From NCBI GenBank assembly GCA_037957365.1, contig JARHVA010002128.1, positions 186,001 to 250,000 on the forward strand: 64,000 nt of DNA, given 5' to 3'. Under the pieces are notes generated by a model. It did not search any database. It had not been told where the DNA came from and worked only from the letters and a program-made list of their open reading frames with translations. Position 1 is the stretch's first letter; the number at the start of each line of letters is the position of its first letter. The stretch comes from Torreya grandis. Its lineage: Eukaryota; Streptophyta; Pinopsida; Cupressales; Taxaceae. Shown here in pieces: positions 37,001 through 49,327 of this stretch. Position numbers and translations under genes: made by a program.

Positions 37001-38245
37001 GTCTGAATAAGATAGAGAGAAGACAAAGTGGCTATCAAAGATTGGAGTGAGAAGTGTGTTTTTAGTTTCATGGATGTCTATTTGATATACTAGAGGACAA
37101 TAAAGTATTAAAAATGTGTCCTACATCATTTTAAATGCACATTATTGAAAAAATGCAAGCCACTTAGGTGACAAGTGTGAAGATAAGCCTAGAAAGGCTA
37201 GTGAGTGACTGAAAATAATGAATGACAAGTGATGTAGGAGAAGCTATCAATTGGAGAAGCATATATGACTATCACTTCTTGTTTCCAACTTCCTAAGATA
37301 TATAACATGATTTAAAAAATTCCTATGGTATTTTTGAACAATAAGGTGAATTCCTCATCATCAAGAGAATTTCAAGGAGGATAGTGAAGAGCCTCTATGC
37401 CAACTTGAGGAAGCATGATTAACTTCAAGTGGAAAGTTGTACATGATAAATTCTTGACCTATTTTACACTTTAATATCTTGAATTTTAACTATTTATTAT
37501 AGTTTTACACTTGGCCTTGTGAGCCTTCCACTTCTCTCCTTCTATCTCTTATCTAATGGTCTTTATATTCACATTTTTTTAGGTTTGTAATAGATCCACA
37601 ATTGGTATGGTAAAGCCCTATTGGTTTTGACATCTTATTTTCCTTTGAATATATTTTTTTTAAATTTTATTCAATCTTTTAAATATGTTTCCTAAGTTTG
37701 TCAAGTGTTTTATGTGGTTTACAAGTGATGAATAGGTTCTCCTGGCTTCCATTCTACTCTTGCATGTTTTGTGTGAGTGATATCTCTTCTAATAGGTTTC
37801 ATAAAGTGTATGTGTTTGTTAAGTGTGTCTTGATGTGTGAGAGGGACTGGTAGTGTATAGTATCAGGCCTTATTTTAACCCACCTCTTAATATGCATAAT
37901 GATCTAACACTATAATAAATACTTATGTTAGAAGCACATAGAGTTGAGGTCAATTTTAATAGTCTCATTTCTTAGTTAAGATGCAAGTGTTTTGTGCAAA
38001 CTTATATTTTGTGTATCATCTTCATTAGTTTTAGGTTGATTTATGTTTCCTTATTCCATTTTCACCCCTAATAGTGATTATTCTATCATCGTGTGTGATT
38101 TTACAGGTAGATCAAGGGAGTTATCCCTTTCAAACTTAGAGATCTATCTCTTGTAGTAGCTTGCCTATGAGGAGAGATAGTTACATGTTGTCCTAGATAT
38201 GAGAAGGTCTACTTGATTTATCTAGGGTTAAAATTTAGGATAAAA
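34091..38245 (+). repeat. Left giant LTR (about 4.15 kb)
   Basis: It aligns along its whole length with 41834-45873. Landmarks include AATGGTCACATGGTCATTAGT (34163, 41918), GAGTGACACACTTRGCAT (34442, 42174), TGGTGACACAATGG (35594, 43326), TATCTCAGA(C/T)AGAGGG, GTGAATGACAAGTG-type text near 37218/44849, a CCTTCCACTTCTCTCCTT block (37524, 45156) and TTAGGATA at the end. A TATA-like TATAAAAG lies at 36874. The open frames at 34362-34614 are chance frames: they are not conserved in the other copy. Confidence 0.7.
36874..36881 (+). promoter_or_regulatory. Possible TATA box in the left giant LTR
   Basis: TATAAAAG after GTGTGTTATAGG. The right LTR has TATATAAG at the matching place (44503) after GTGTGTTGTAGG. 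Conservation of a TATA-like site in both copies makes it the best candidate for the element promoter, about 2.7-2.8 kb into each LTR. Confidence 0.35.
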
Positions 38246-38266
38246 TGGTTTTGTCATGCTTTGTGG
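38246..38266 (+). other. Candidate primer binding site, decayed
   Basis: TGG at 38246-38248 stands where the primer site should start, and a GGGACA block follows about 25 bases on. The text between does not match a tRNA 3' end that I know, so the assignment rests on position only. Confidence 0.25.
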
Positions 38267-38559
38267 GACATGAATTCTAAGAAGTTTGTTTAAGGTGGAT
38301 GCTAGATTTGACAACAAGAAGTTGTAATAATCCACTTCCTATAGTATCCAATGACTCCAAGATTTAAATCTTGGTTGTAGACTAGTGCACTCTTTCATTC
38401 CTAAGGTAAATACAAGGTATCTCACCAAAGGAATTCCTTTTGAGTTTAAATATCTTCCCCATTATTCATATAAATAAATTATATTTGAAAATACCCATCC
38501 CTATCTAAAGAAGTCATACCTTTCTCACAAGCCCATAAGAAAGTTCTTGATTACCCCAT

Positions 38560-39318
38560 ATTTGCAAAGTCCTAAAGCCACCATGGAAAGAAACATTCCT
38601 TTTTTTCACCTTAAATTTCTATATTCCTCTAAGACTTGAACAATATGATGATATCCCCATATATACCCTCAAAAGTGTTACACCACACATTGGTGAGACT
38701 ATCATTACCCATATTGAGCATATAATAAATATTACTAACTTCTGTAATATCCATCAAATCATAGAGGAGAACATTGTAATCAAGTTTTTAGCTATCTCAT
38801 TAAAAGGAACATATCTTGGTTGGAATGGAACATTGACACATGAATCGATCACCACATGGGATGAGTTAGGAGATGTATTCAGAAGAAGGTTTGAGGACAA
38901 GATTTATAACTTGTCACTAATTAAGCAACTAACTAGCATAAGGAGAGCACATCAAGAAGTCATTAAAGAATTTAGTAAAAGATTTCAAAAGATATGGGAT
39001 AGAATCCCAATCTTGGTAAGATTGACATCTAACCATTTTTTCCTTTACTATATTAAAGCTTTTGATAGTGACATTTCAATGATGATACAATCTATGGGAG
39101 GTAACAATCTTCCTAATGCCTATGAAATTACTATTAGGGAAAATAATTATTTGATTCAAGATGATAAGATTGAACCAAGACCTCCCATGCATCTTTTTAT
39201 TGATTTAAAAACTCTTACACCTATTTTTGATCCTATTCCTATACCTAAACACCAATATGCTACCCCTAGTCAACCAAGTAAGTCTAATAAAGTAGATAAG
39301 ATTCAAACTATGGAGTAA
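38560..39318 (+). pseudogene. gag: Ty3/gypsy gag (retrotransposon gag domain) of the LARD-like element
   Basis: One frame is open for roughly 250 codons from about 38560 to the TAA at 39316, without any ATG at a useful place. The open track from 38833 starts at a TTG and is not a real start. The core of the plant gag domain is clear: FLAISLKGTYLGWNG, then SITTWDELGDVFRRRFEDK (about 38842-38900), the basic helix and EFSKRFQKIWDRI, and a C-terminal part with many Pro. After 39318 the same frame continues to about 39830 with only nonsense codons and no frameshift (Gln/Asn/Pro-rich, including a YGGYNPNA block). Gag would form the particle and package RNA. Retaining this frame amid LTRs about 20% diverged is notable. 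Confidence 0.72.
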
Positions 39319-40289
39319 GATATCTTATGTATAAATAGGATTATACAATATCAACAAGTAAAGACTTTCCAAATCCAATAACAACCCAATTTTTCCTACA
39401 CTAATTATCAAGGCAATAGGCCATCTTTCCAAGGTCATCCTCAAGGTTAAGGATAGTTGGTCCAATCTAAGTCATATGGTGGTTACAATCCCAATGCTAC
39501 TTCCACCTCAACAGCACTAGATCCTAATAAAAATAACCTTAACCAAGATAATAACAATAAAAATTCATTAGATTAACCTTATGATCCATTTTCTTATGTT
39601 AATGAGTCCTTCAATCAAGCCTTCATGGCAAGTTTGGGAACTATGCCAACTATGACTCAAGATAAAGTACTAAATGGAGGAGTGACTGATGGGAAGGGTA
39701 CTCAAGTGGGGTCTACATTTGGAAATTAGAAGAAATATGATTCATATGAAATGAATTATCAAGGGCTATCAAACATATATGTAAGTTCTATAGATGAAAA
39801 CATAAGGAGCAAGATAAAGGCAATTGAATAAACTCAAAGGACTGCTAATGGCCAACCAATGAATGTTCAAATAAACACAAGGGAATGTATGTATAATGTT
39901 TTTAAAATACACAAGTATCCTAAAGAAATCATAATGTAAGGAGTGTTTTCATACCACATAATTCTCAAGGTATAAGCAACATGATTCCTAATAGTGTCCA
40001 AAAAAGAGTTAGTGGTCTTTTCACTAACATTGTACAACAAATGAAGATGTATCATGTTAATTTATCAATTTGGGATACATTGGAAATACCTAGAAAATAA
40101 GACCTAATTCAATAGGATCTTCTAAAACTCAATTTGGTAATCAAATAACCTAGTGGTAATGAGACAACCTTGACAAACATTATGAAACTTAGTGAAGGAC
40201 AATCAAACAAGGTTGAAAAGGTAGACAAGCCTCTTCCATTTTATCTATATATCTATCATCATTGGATATGAATTGGTATATAATTATCT

Positions 40290-41560
40290 TATTTATAGTG
40301 TACCTATAAATTATGTCATGCCCAAGAAAGTAGTTAATAAATTGAACTTGAAGTATAAGTCTCATGCCAAAGGAGTGCTATAATTGGCTAGGTCAGCTAC
40401 CAAGACCATTGGTATAATCAAAGGTTTATAAATTATTATTTATGCTTGAACTTAATTTAACATTTCTCAAGATTTTTTGGTGGTAGATGTGCCTCCTAAT
40501 TTTTCACTTTGTTTGTCAAGAGAGTTTACTGCTAAGATTGAAGGTTATCTAAATTTAGATTAGTATTGCATGGGTTTTAATACTAGGTATGGTGCAAAAG
40601 TGACAATCAAATCATAACCTCTTTCTTGCTTTCATGTAGATCCATATGTACCTTACACTTCTACCATGAATTTAAATGTCATTGAGGAAGATGATCACCG
40701 TAGTGATAAATAGCCTTTAACTCTTCTTGATGGCATCTCTGATTTATATCTTGATGAGTGGGGAGGTGAGCAAGGTGGATTTGAAGAAATAGGTATAGGA
40801 AATTACATACTTCATGAAGATTGTGATGGAAATCTTTAGGTAGATCCTAATAACATTCAACAGTAAGTTGTATGGGCCAACTAACTTGTACACATGAGTG
40901 ATTATTTTGAGCTCCCAACTATGATAAAGCATGATAATCTTGGTGAACACTGAATTCTACCTATGAAAGAGGATAATTCTCATGAACATGAACATCATGA
41001 ATAATCATATGACATGTGGAAATAGTTTAATGCTATTATGAATGAATTTAAGGAGTTAAGCAGGCCTACAAATGTTCAAAAAGAGTACAGACCTAATGTT
41101 GAGATCAACCACATGTTTGATGAGGATGCAAAAAGATTGAGGTTTCTACCAAATAAGGAACAACTTTGATATAATAGGTAGTGTTTGGTGAACAAGAAGA
41201 TGACCTTAAAGGTTCTCAACAATAGAATTATCTTGCCTCAAAGGTACTTGAGGTTGAGAAGGATTTGATGACTCCCAAGATTCAGTTTGAAGGGTGTCAA
41301 TTGAATAAGAAATAAGCCAATCTAGCTAAAAATAAAAACAGGTCCCTTAGTGATCTAGATGGATTATTCTTGAGAGATTTAATTGACACACTTTTAGTCA
41401 ATAGAAGATCTAATCATGCTAAGTCACTTGAATATACCTAAAATAAATTGTTCATTGAAAAGTATGCCTCATATGATGGATTGTTTTCATTTAGAAACAA
41501 TGATGCAAGGAACATTGTCTTTGACCCTAGTTGAAGCAATGAATAATTATTATTCACCTC
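40290..41560 (+). pseudogene. Protease/pol 5' remnant of the LARD-like element
   Basis: Beginning near 40305 a frame reads NYVMPKKVVNKLNLKYK, which stands after the missing active-site Asp-x-Gly, then FLVVDVPPNFSLCLSREFTA, KIEGYLNLD, and TRYGAKVTIKS: the second half of a plant Ty3/gypsy protease (the SREFTA segment replaces the L-G-R-x-W block). After it comes acidic linker text (LNVIEEDDHRSDK, LYLDEWGGEQG) and, near 41030-41130, FNAIMNEFKELSRPTNVQK. Stops are frequent. No reverse-transcriptase signature follows before the right LTR at 41834, so pol ends after the protease and linker. Confidence 0.55.
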
Positions 41561-41833
41561 AAGTGTCTTTAGGTATTGTATGTATTATGATATGTGTATG
41601 TTTTTCTTATGTTATTATGTGTTTTCCCCAAGTGTTCATGAGATTACAAGTGTGGTTGCTTTATTGTCTTGTCTTGTGTTTGTTTCCTCTTTTTTATTTG
41701 GTATGATTTTTGTGTCATTTCAAAGGCTTATTAATATCAAGAGTAGTGTATAGGTGACTCCATTTCCCAAGGATATCAGAAGGTAACTAGTCGTTAACAT
41801 CACAAAAATGCTACCCCTGGGAAATCACCAAAA

Positions 41834-44800
41834 TGTTTATCAAATTTGACCTTATGTATAATTTGTTAAACCCCCTATATATTTTAATTTGTATATGGTC
41901 TTGATAAATCATAAAATGGTCACATGGTCATTAGTGAAGTCAAATAAGATGTTTTACCTTGGTCATATTTTTCTACATTGGTCTTATGTAATCTTTGGCC
42001 ATATTTTGGGTCATTTAATGAATTATATGGTTTCCTATAAAAAATAAAGGCTGTCAAGAGGAAATATAACATAAAATATGTTAGATTGGTTATATAAACT
42101 ATTTTGTAATTGACAAATTATAGGTTTAATGTCCATCCAAGAAGATCAACTGAAAATAGGTAGTTTTGTAGCTTGAGTGACACACTTGGCATGTGGGGAG
42201 GCATCATAAGGGTCCATATAGATCCTTGAAATTCAATTTCAATCTTGGAAAGCTTTGATAGAACCAAAATTAAACAAAACCAATTCTTTTCTCTTATATG
42301 TCTCTTAGACAAGGTCAAACAAATCAACCAATTTTCTTTCAGTACGTACAGGAAAAGATGAGTTGGTCTAAATGAACATGGTGGATGAAATTAGTCCATT
42401 TTTAATTACATTTCATGGAAATAGTTTTAGGATTGGTGATCATTTCTCTATGAATAATCTATAATATTGTTAGCATCTCAAAACTACCTTCATAAACCTA
42501 ACACCCTTGGTTTCCCCCTTTGTTTGAATTGGTCCAAGGTTTCTTAGTCATTAATGAAGATTTGAAGAGTATGTTCATACTTATCATGAGGTTATTAAAT
42601 TGTTTTTCATGTGTGAGAAATGAATTGGTGAGAAATATCACCCTCATTGTTTTATAAGTGAGAACTATTAGGCTGCATGATAGTGTTTCCATTTGTGGTA
42701 GCATCTATTTTATGTAAGTGACTCCAAATCAAGGTTGTACACTTGTGCCTCTTCTCCCAAAACATAGTGTTTATTTCTTCCATTTAAGGTTTGTACTTAA
42801 ATACTCATTATTATTAAGAGAGATAGTCTAAGACTACATATGTAGTCATAATTTCTTATGTTTTTCAGCTTTAGCCTATTGGATATAGGTTCTAAATAGT
42901 CATATTGATGGAGTAAAGGATTCCAAGGGGTTGGATACTTTCTCAAGATGACAACACATTAGATTGAGCCATTGAAAAGAGATTAGAGATTGGTTGCGAA
43001 AGTCAATTTAGGACCTAAATTTATTTCTACATATACAGTCAGTCAAAATGAAGAAAGTTATAAATGGTACTGATTACCATAATTTATTTGAGAAAGGTAT
43101 CTTGCCTCACAATGTAACCTCTATTGGTGAAGATTGTTGAGGTATGAGTAGTTCTTGTTGTTTCTTGTTATCATCCTAGGATTAGGATTAATGTATTGAA
43201 ATAAGAAGATGATTAATAGGTCAAGGAGAATTATGGTTAAATTATATTACATTTCATTTATGTTTCTATTGAAATAATTAGTGAACAATAATACTCTTGA
43301 ATCCAGAATAAATTTGTAATGCAATGGTGACACAATGGTTGCATGATCTCAAGATAAAGTGACTCTATTCAAGAATAAGATGATGCTAGTGACTTAAAAA
43401 TAATATAAAATTAGAAACAAAGTGCTCCATCAATGTATCATCACCTAAAAAAATCCATTGACCTCCCTAATTGCCACATATAGGGGAAATAATCAACATG
43501 GTCAATAGACTAGTTCAAATTAATGGAGGGGTATACTTTAGGAGCTTGACATAAGTTTGAAGTGATTGAACATGTAAAAAAAATTACATAATAATTATAT
43601 CATTATAAATTGAGATTATAAAATATAAATAAGCAAAGAGAAGGTTAAAAAATCATGCTTCTAATTTAAACCTACACTCAGTCTACTAAATTCTGCAAAT
43701 AGTACACAATCTTAGATATCTAGTCTTGAGTAATTTGAAAGTTGAGGGATCTTGGAGCATGAAAAAGTTATGAAAATTGGTAAAAAACATATTAATAACA
43801 TAATAAATCTCTGCATATTCTCATTTGAGTTTTATAAATAGGGTATATGCCATCTATTTTATCTCAGATAGAGGGTACTCCATAAGCAAGATAACATAGA
43901 TGTGTAAGGTTGGACTAAAGGTAAACAGAGATAGAAATAGATATACAGTAATTAAAAACACTCAAAAGGGTCAAAAACATAGTTAAACACATTTATACCT
44001 AAATATATTCACAATATGATGAGATCCTTCCAAGCCATTTGAGAATCTTTAGGGGAAAATGGAGATTCCATATAAACCACTAGTTTGTAGTAAATGACAC
44101 ATAAGTGGTCAATTTGGACTATAACTATCTCAGAATGTAGTTAAGATCTTTAGAGGAAATTATATTATGTTAAAATATATAAATATAGTGTACAAGATAC
44201 CTTTATAATTTGGGGATAGTTGAGATGGTCCTTAGCTTGTTCTTAGTGGATTTTTTTGGAGGTTTAACATTTAGATTTTATGAATCATTGTTAATAAGAA
44301 AAAAAACTCCTAAAACCCTATCAAGAACTTGATAGAGAAAAGATAATTGGAGATGAATAAAAAATTCATAATTTTCCTTGGAAAACATTTTGGACATACT
44401 GGGAACTCTCTCAGGATCATCATCATCCAATTTTGATGTACCATCAATTGTATGAACATGCCAAATTCTATATCATTTGTAATATTTGAAGTGTGTTGTA
44501 GGTATATAAGAGAATGAATAAGTAAGAAAAATTGTGGGAGGTTTTTAGGTAATTTTTTCAACTCCACATGTTCATCTCTTACCTCATTAAATCATGAAAA
44601 CCTCTCTATTAGACCATTCATGGTAGGCAGTCTGAATAAGACAGTGAGAAGGCAAATTGACTCTCAAAGATTAAAAGTGAGAAGTATGTTTTGAGTTTCA
44701 TGGAGGTATATTTAATATAATATAGAAAAAATAGGTATTAAATAGGTGTCCTATGTCCTCTGCAATGCATCTTCTTGAACAACTATAAGTCACTCAGGTG

Positions 44801-45873
44801 ACAAGTTTGAATATAAGCCTTTAAAGGCTAGTGAGTGACTTCAAATAGTGAATGACAAGTGGTATGGAGAAAGCTATCAGTTGAATAGATGTATATGACT
44901 ATAAAATATGTTTTAAAAAATCCTAATATTAATAACATGTGTCAATAAATTCTTGTGGAATTTTTGAACAATTAGGTGAACTCTTCATCATCAAGATAGT
45001 TTCAAGGAGGATAATGAAGAGCATTTACACCAACTTGAGGGAGAATGATGAACTCCAAGTGGAGAATTGTCCATGATAAATTCCTAACCTATTTTCCACT
45101 TCATTATATTGCATTATAACTAGTTATCATAATTTTACACTTTGTCTTGTGACCCTTCCACTTCTCTCCTTATCTCTTCTCTTTTATGCTCTTTATATTG
45201 AAACTTTTTTGGCCTTATAATGGATCCATAATTGGTATGGTGAAGACCTACTAGTTTTAACATATAATTTTCCTTTAAATAAAGTTTAGTTAAGTTGATT
45301 AATTCTATTAAATATATTTCCTAAGTATGTCAAGTGGTTTATGTGGTTGACAAATGATGGATAGGTTCTCCTAGCTTCCATTCTACTCTTGCATGTTTTG
45401 TGTGAGTGAAATCTCTTCTAACATGTTTAATAAAGCGTATGTGTTTATTAAGTGTGTCTTAAAGTGTGGGAGGGACTAGTAGTGTCTATTATCATACCTT
45501 ATTTTCATATACCTCTTGATATGCATATAAATATGCCTCTATGAGAAATACTTATGGTAGAAGGATATAGAGTTGAGGTTAGTTTTAGTAGTCTTTTTTT
45601 TAGTGTAGATGCAAGTGTGTTTTGTGAACCTATATTTATTTTGTTACCTTCATTATTTTATCTTTATTTATGTTTCATTCTTCCTTTTTCACCCCCAATA
45701 GTGATTATTATATTATAGTGTGTGAGGTTAAAATAGATCAAGGAACCTAGTCCTTTCAATCCTAAACATCTATCTCTTGTAGTAGCTTTCCTATGAGGAG
45801 AGATAGTTCCATGTTATCCTAAATTTGAGAAGGTCTACTTGACTTATTTAGGGTGAAAATTTAGGATACAACA
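41834..45873 (+). repeat. Right giant LTR (about 4.04 kb)
   Basis: It starts TGTTTATCAAATTTGACC and ends ATACAACA. The best copy for fixing the ends, since the left copy lacks the CAACA. The sequence just before it (CCCCTGGGAAATCACCAAAA) is a poor polypurine tract, which may have decayed. Open frames at 42118-42327, 42498-42704 and 44310-44567 have no matching frames in the left LTR and are chance. Confidence 0.7.
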
Positions 45874-47738
45874 AAATGTATGATTTGGACATATACTCAT
45901 GTCCTTGTGTGTGCCTTCCTAATTATGTATGTGGAAATTTGAACATGTCCTTTTATGTGGTTCAAACCCAAATTTTTTTGATCTTTTTGTATGTGGTCAT
46001 TTAAACATGTCCTTGTATGTTTTGATTTCTTAGATTTAATGACATGTGCCCATGTCCCTTGTATTATGTCCCCTTGGCCTACTTTGAATGCCTCATTATG
46101 TTGTATGTATGATTGCATGTATATGTCATGGCCATGACACTTGTCTCTTACTTGTTACACACTCTAGTTTTAGATGCCATAAGGGACCTTAGGCATCTTC
46201 CCTTCTTCCCTGGTTATTGTTATATCTATCTTGATAGCATTGTGAAATCAATATATAATAGACGTTATATATTACCAATTTATGCTCAGATTGTCTTAAA
46301 TTTTGATGTCATGTATATAAATTATATTAGTTTATTACATAGATATAATATATTCTTAGGATAATGCATATCATGTAGAGATTTTATTTTTTGGATAATT
46401 CTTGCATAGGTTCAACAATTCCCATCAAAAGTGGAGGCATTAATAGAGATTTATCACATATATTAGGGCATCTAAATACATTTAGAGTACATTTTACAAC
46501 ATGCAATAATAAAATATAGAGCTCAATTTTAGAAAAACACTATGGAAAATAGTCAGACAAAGATTAGAGTGCGTTCGGTAAAAAATAACATAATTGGACA
46601 CTAACACCAAAAGAGGACACTAATGGCAGAATGCTACTATCCAAGGTATGGTGCTATTGTCTAGTAGCCATAGAAGCAAGAAAACATATATTTTATATAA
46701 AGTCAAAATAGTTATAGTCAAATTTTTCATAGATTTAATTATAGATTATTAGTTTTTACTCAGTTTTAAACAAAATAATACTAGTTTAATTAAATTCATG
46801 GCATCATACATGGCATGAACACTCTTATTTCATTTTTAGATACTCAGATATAAATTATTAAAACTTAATCTAGAATCCATATGCTCAGATATCAAATTTG
46901 GGGGCGTATACATGGCACATTATTTTTGTATGATTACTTATTCACCAGTTAATTAGATGGAATGACAAAATCCATGTCATTCTATATGTTATACACACTA
47001 AACACCATGTTATAATTATTACACTATATTGATGCATTAATTTGTCTGTAATGGTTGGAATTACCACATAATCCCTAAGCTACATACCCAAGTGCCCTAG
47101 GAGGCCCCTTGGCTAATTTTCATTCCAAAGTTCTTAAATGGCCATAGAGTCATTATATATAGTTTTATTTATAATCATATAGCTTCAATTACATTATAAA
47201 ATTTAGTTACATATTCATGTACTATACATGGGTAGGTAATGATGGAGTCATAACCTACTTGAGTTCTTGAGACACCTACGTAAGAGGGTTGGATAAGCCA
47301 TTAAGCCAATCCAAGATATTCACAAGTCATGATCCACTAAGAAAGGGTGGAAAATGATGGAGTAAAAATTGGATTGAGTTTTTCATCCACCCACACATTG
47401 GTATTGATCAAGACATCAACTCTATCAAATCTATTCAAATATTTAATCACTATCTACATGCACACTCATAGGATCTCACTAGGTTTATGCAATTGGTTTG
47501 CGTACCTAAAAAGTTCTTTCTTTTCCTCTCTCTTATGTCTTTACTTAATTTTGTAATTTATTTTGATATCTATAAGGTAAGGAATGATCTATTCATGTTT
47601 CATTTGTAGGATACACAATGGAGTAGGCTTCACATATTTAGATCTAAATTCATGGACTTTGCCTCATAGATAAGCCCATATACGCTTTTATTTATTTTAT
47701 CCTAATTATTTTAATTTATTTAAATTATAGAATAAATT
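45874..47738 (+). repeat. 3' non-coding interior of the outer element, with ATTTGAACATGTCC repeats
   Basis: Aligned with 15210-16810. It starts with an irregular tandem of about 60 bases carrying GTGG(A/T)(A/C)ATTTRAACATGTCC at 45931-45950 and 45991-46012, with partial copies to 46060, each followed by TTGTATGT or TTTTATGT. The core GGACATTTGAACATGTCC has perfect GGACAT/ATGTCC inverted arms. Later parts match the GGGGGCGTATACATGGCACA region. Frames at 45897-46118 and 46113-46364 overlap this repeat and have no family motif. Confidence 0.5.
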
Positions 47739-47748
47739 GGGGGGGGGG
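47739..47748 (+). other. G-run (polypurine tract remnant) before the right outer LTR
   Basis: Ten G in a row, six bases before TGTAATCATC, in the place of the polypurine tract of the outer element. A run of nine G also lies at 7707-7715 in the interior left of LTR C. Confidence 0.5.
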
Positions 47749-47750
47749 TA

Positions 47751-48965
47751 TAATGTAATCATCTAAAAATGACACTTGAGTGCCAATATTGTTACTTGAG
47801 ACCACCCATCCCTAGCTTAGCCCTAGATCCATCTTACGGCCTATTTAGACATTTATCTAGCTTTCCTACATGCACACACATCCCTATACATCTTAAAACT
47901 AGTCCCAAACCCTTCCTTATGCATTTAGGCCATTAGTGCCTCAATTTATACTAGTTGGATACTAGCACCATAGGTGGACACTACTCCCACATTTCTATTG
48001 TCCTATTTGGGTGCTATTATCCTTTTCCCTCTTTTTAGCTCCAACATATATCTTTTTAATTCCTAAATCACCTAGGTTTAGCCTATACCTATTTTAGACC
48101 ATGCACAAGCACCAAATCAACATATATACATGACTTTTATCCCTTTACCCACTAGATTAAAATTAGATTCAAATACATAAACAAGCTCAAAATAAGTCAA
48201 GGTTATCAATCCCTATTTTGACTTACTGTTGCATAAAATCATTTACAACCCTCCTAATCTTAGAATAAAAAGATTTATAGTTTCAAACCTCACTCAAGAC
48301 ACTCTAATTAACATTTATAATAGCTTCAAATTCACTTGCACCAATGCTTAGGTGGGGAAAACTACATTGGACTTGATCCCTCATTGAAGTATTAGTATGT
48401 AGGCAACTCTCATCATAATAAGGTGTTGAGGATGTCCAACCTGACAGGCTAACACCACACATTTACTACTTGTGCCAAGTCAAATTACCTAATCACATGA
48501 AGATCTAAGGTTTTTATACTAAAATAGTCACAAAAGTTCACATATAGCAAATCAAGGTTTGTCTACATATGAACAAGCTTGGTAGACTCAAAAATAAGTG
48601 CTCCTAGAAGCTTAGAATAGTTATTACATAGAGGACAATAGTGACATAAGTGGACACTATGACCACAACTATAATATCTAGGGTAGTGAACTACTATCTA
48701 GGAGAGTATGTGATACCTAGATCCTATTTATGACATTCAAACTAACTCTTGTACCAGTTTTCAACCTCCAAATCCTTCATCTGAGGCACTTTCTAACAAA
48801 GTATTCATTTGTCTCCTTCTTTGATATTATTATAAATATTATTTTAAATTAGTTATTTAAAAAGTTAGTGATTGTATTTATGGCATAATTTATACCCTAA
48901 TTTACTATACTCATCCCATTTAATAACTTAGGGCTTACACTCCATAACCCTTAAATGTTAATTCA
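47751..48965 (+). repeat. Right LTR of the outer element
   Basis: It pairs with 28470-29821 and ends TTAATTCA at 48965, followed by AAACACTTAG, which does not resemble a primer site. It lacks the first 35 bases and the AC expansion of the left copy. Identity is roughly 80% by eye. Confidence 0.65.
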
Positions 48966-49026
48966 AAACACTTAGTAAAAAGGTTATTTTTAGGTCTCAA
49001 AACTTAGGTTCCTACTAGGAAGAAAT

Positions 49027-49104
49027 CAAAGCCCTCATTTCCTCCCAATTTTTATTCCCTTAAGTAGACCAATTTAAATTGATGAATTTTGAATATAAAC
49101 ACTT
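49027..49104 (+). repeat. Left member of a short direct repeat with 51252-51330
   Basis: GCCCTCATTTC followed by CCAATTTTTATTCC, AAGTAGACCA, GATGAATTTTGA and TATAAACACT recurs at 51252-51330. The two copies bracket the minus-strand LTR block, so they may be a duplicated target segment or remains of another repeat. Confidence 0.55.
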
Positions 49105-49327
49105 ACCTAATTAACCCTAAATTATTGGTACAAGGGTAAATATGGTAAATAATATAAAAATGAATAAACACAAGGGTTATAAATAGATATATAATATGCC
49201 AATTAATTTGCAAACTTAGATAAAAAATATTATGAATTTTTAATATTGAAATATACCAAAAATAAAAAGTACAACTATTGATTGATATTGAAATAATTGA
49301 AAAAAAATTTACTTATTTGGTTCACTA

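Larger units (their letters stand above)
34091..45873 (+). mobile_element. Large-LTR, gag-only-type (LARD-like) retrotransposon
   Basis: Two direct repeats of about 4.15 kb (34091-38245) and 4.04 kb (41834-45873) enclose a 3.59 kb interior. Both begin TGTT(G/T)A(C/T)CAAATTTGACC; the right one ends CAACA, the inverted match of TGTTG. The interior holds a gag frame and a protease remnant, but nothing resembling reverse transcriptase, RNase H or integrase, for which there is also no room. LARDs described from grasses have LTRs near 4.4 kb and interiors near 3.5 kb, so the proportions match, although LARD interiors are typically non-coding. It would depend on enzymes of another element. Flanking TGTATG occurs at 34085-34090 and again at 45877-45882, three bases off the right edge, so a target duplication is possible but not proven. 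LTR identity is roughly 75-80% by eye, which means old. Confidence 0.7.

Noticed and set aside
40290..41833. Possible reverse transcriptase inside the giant-LTR element
   Set aside because: I looked for the catalytic Y-x-D-D type motif and the flanking blocks in all plus frames by eye and saw none; the space after the protease remnant is also too short.
45897..46364. Frames of 73 and 83 codons around 46.1 kb
   Set aside because: They overlap the ATTTGAACATGTCC non-coding repeat and are not conserved in the related segment at 15210-16810.
47739..47748. G-run as a possible G-quadruplex
   Set aside because: A single run of ten G with no further G-runs close by; better explained as a polypurine-tract remnant before an LTR.
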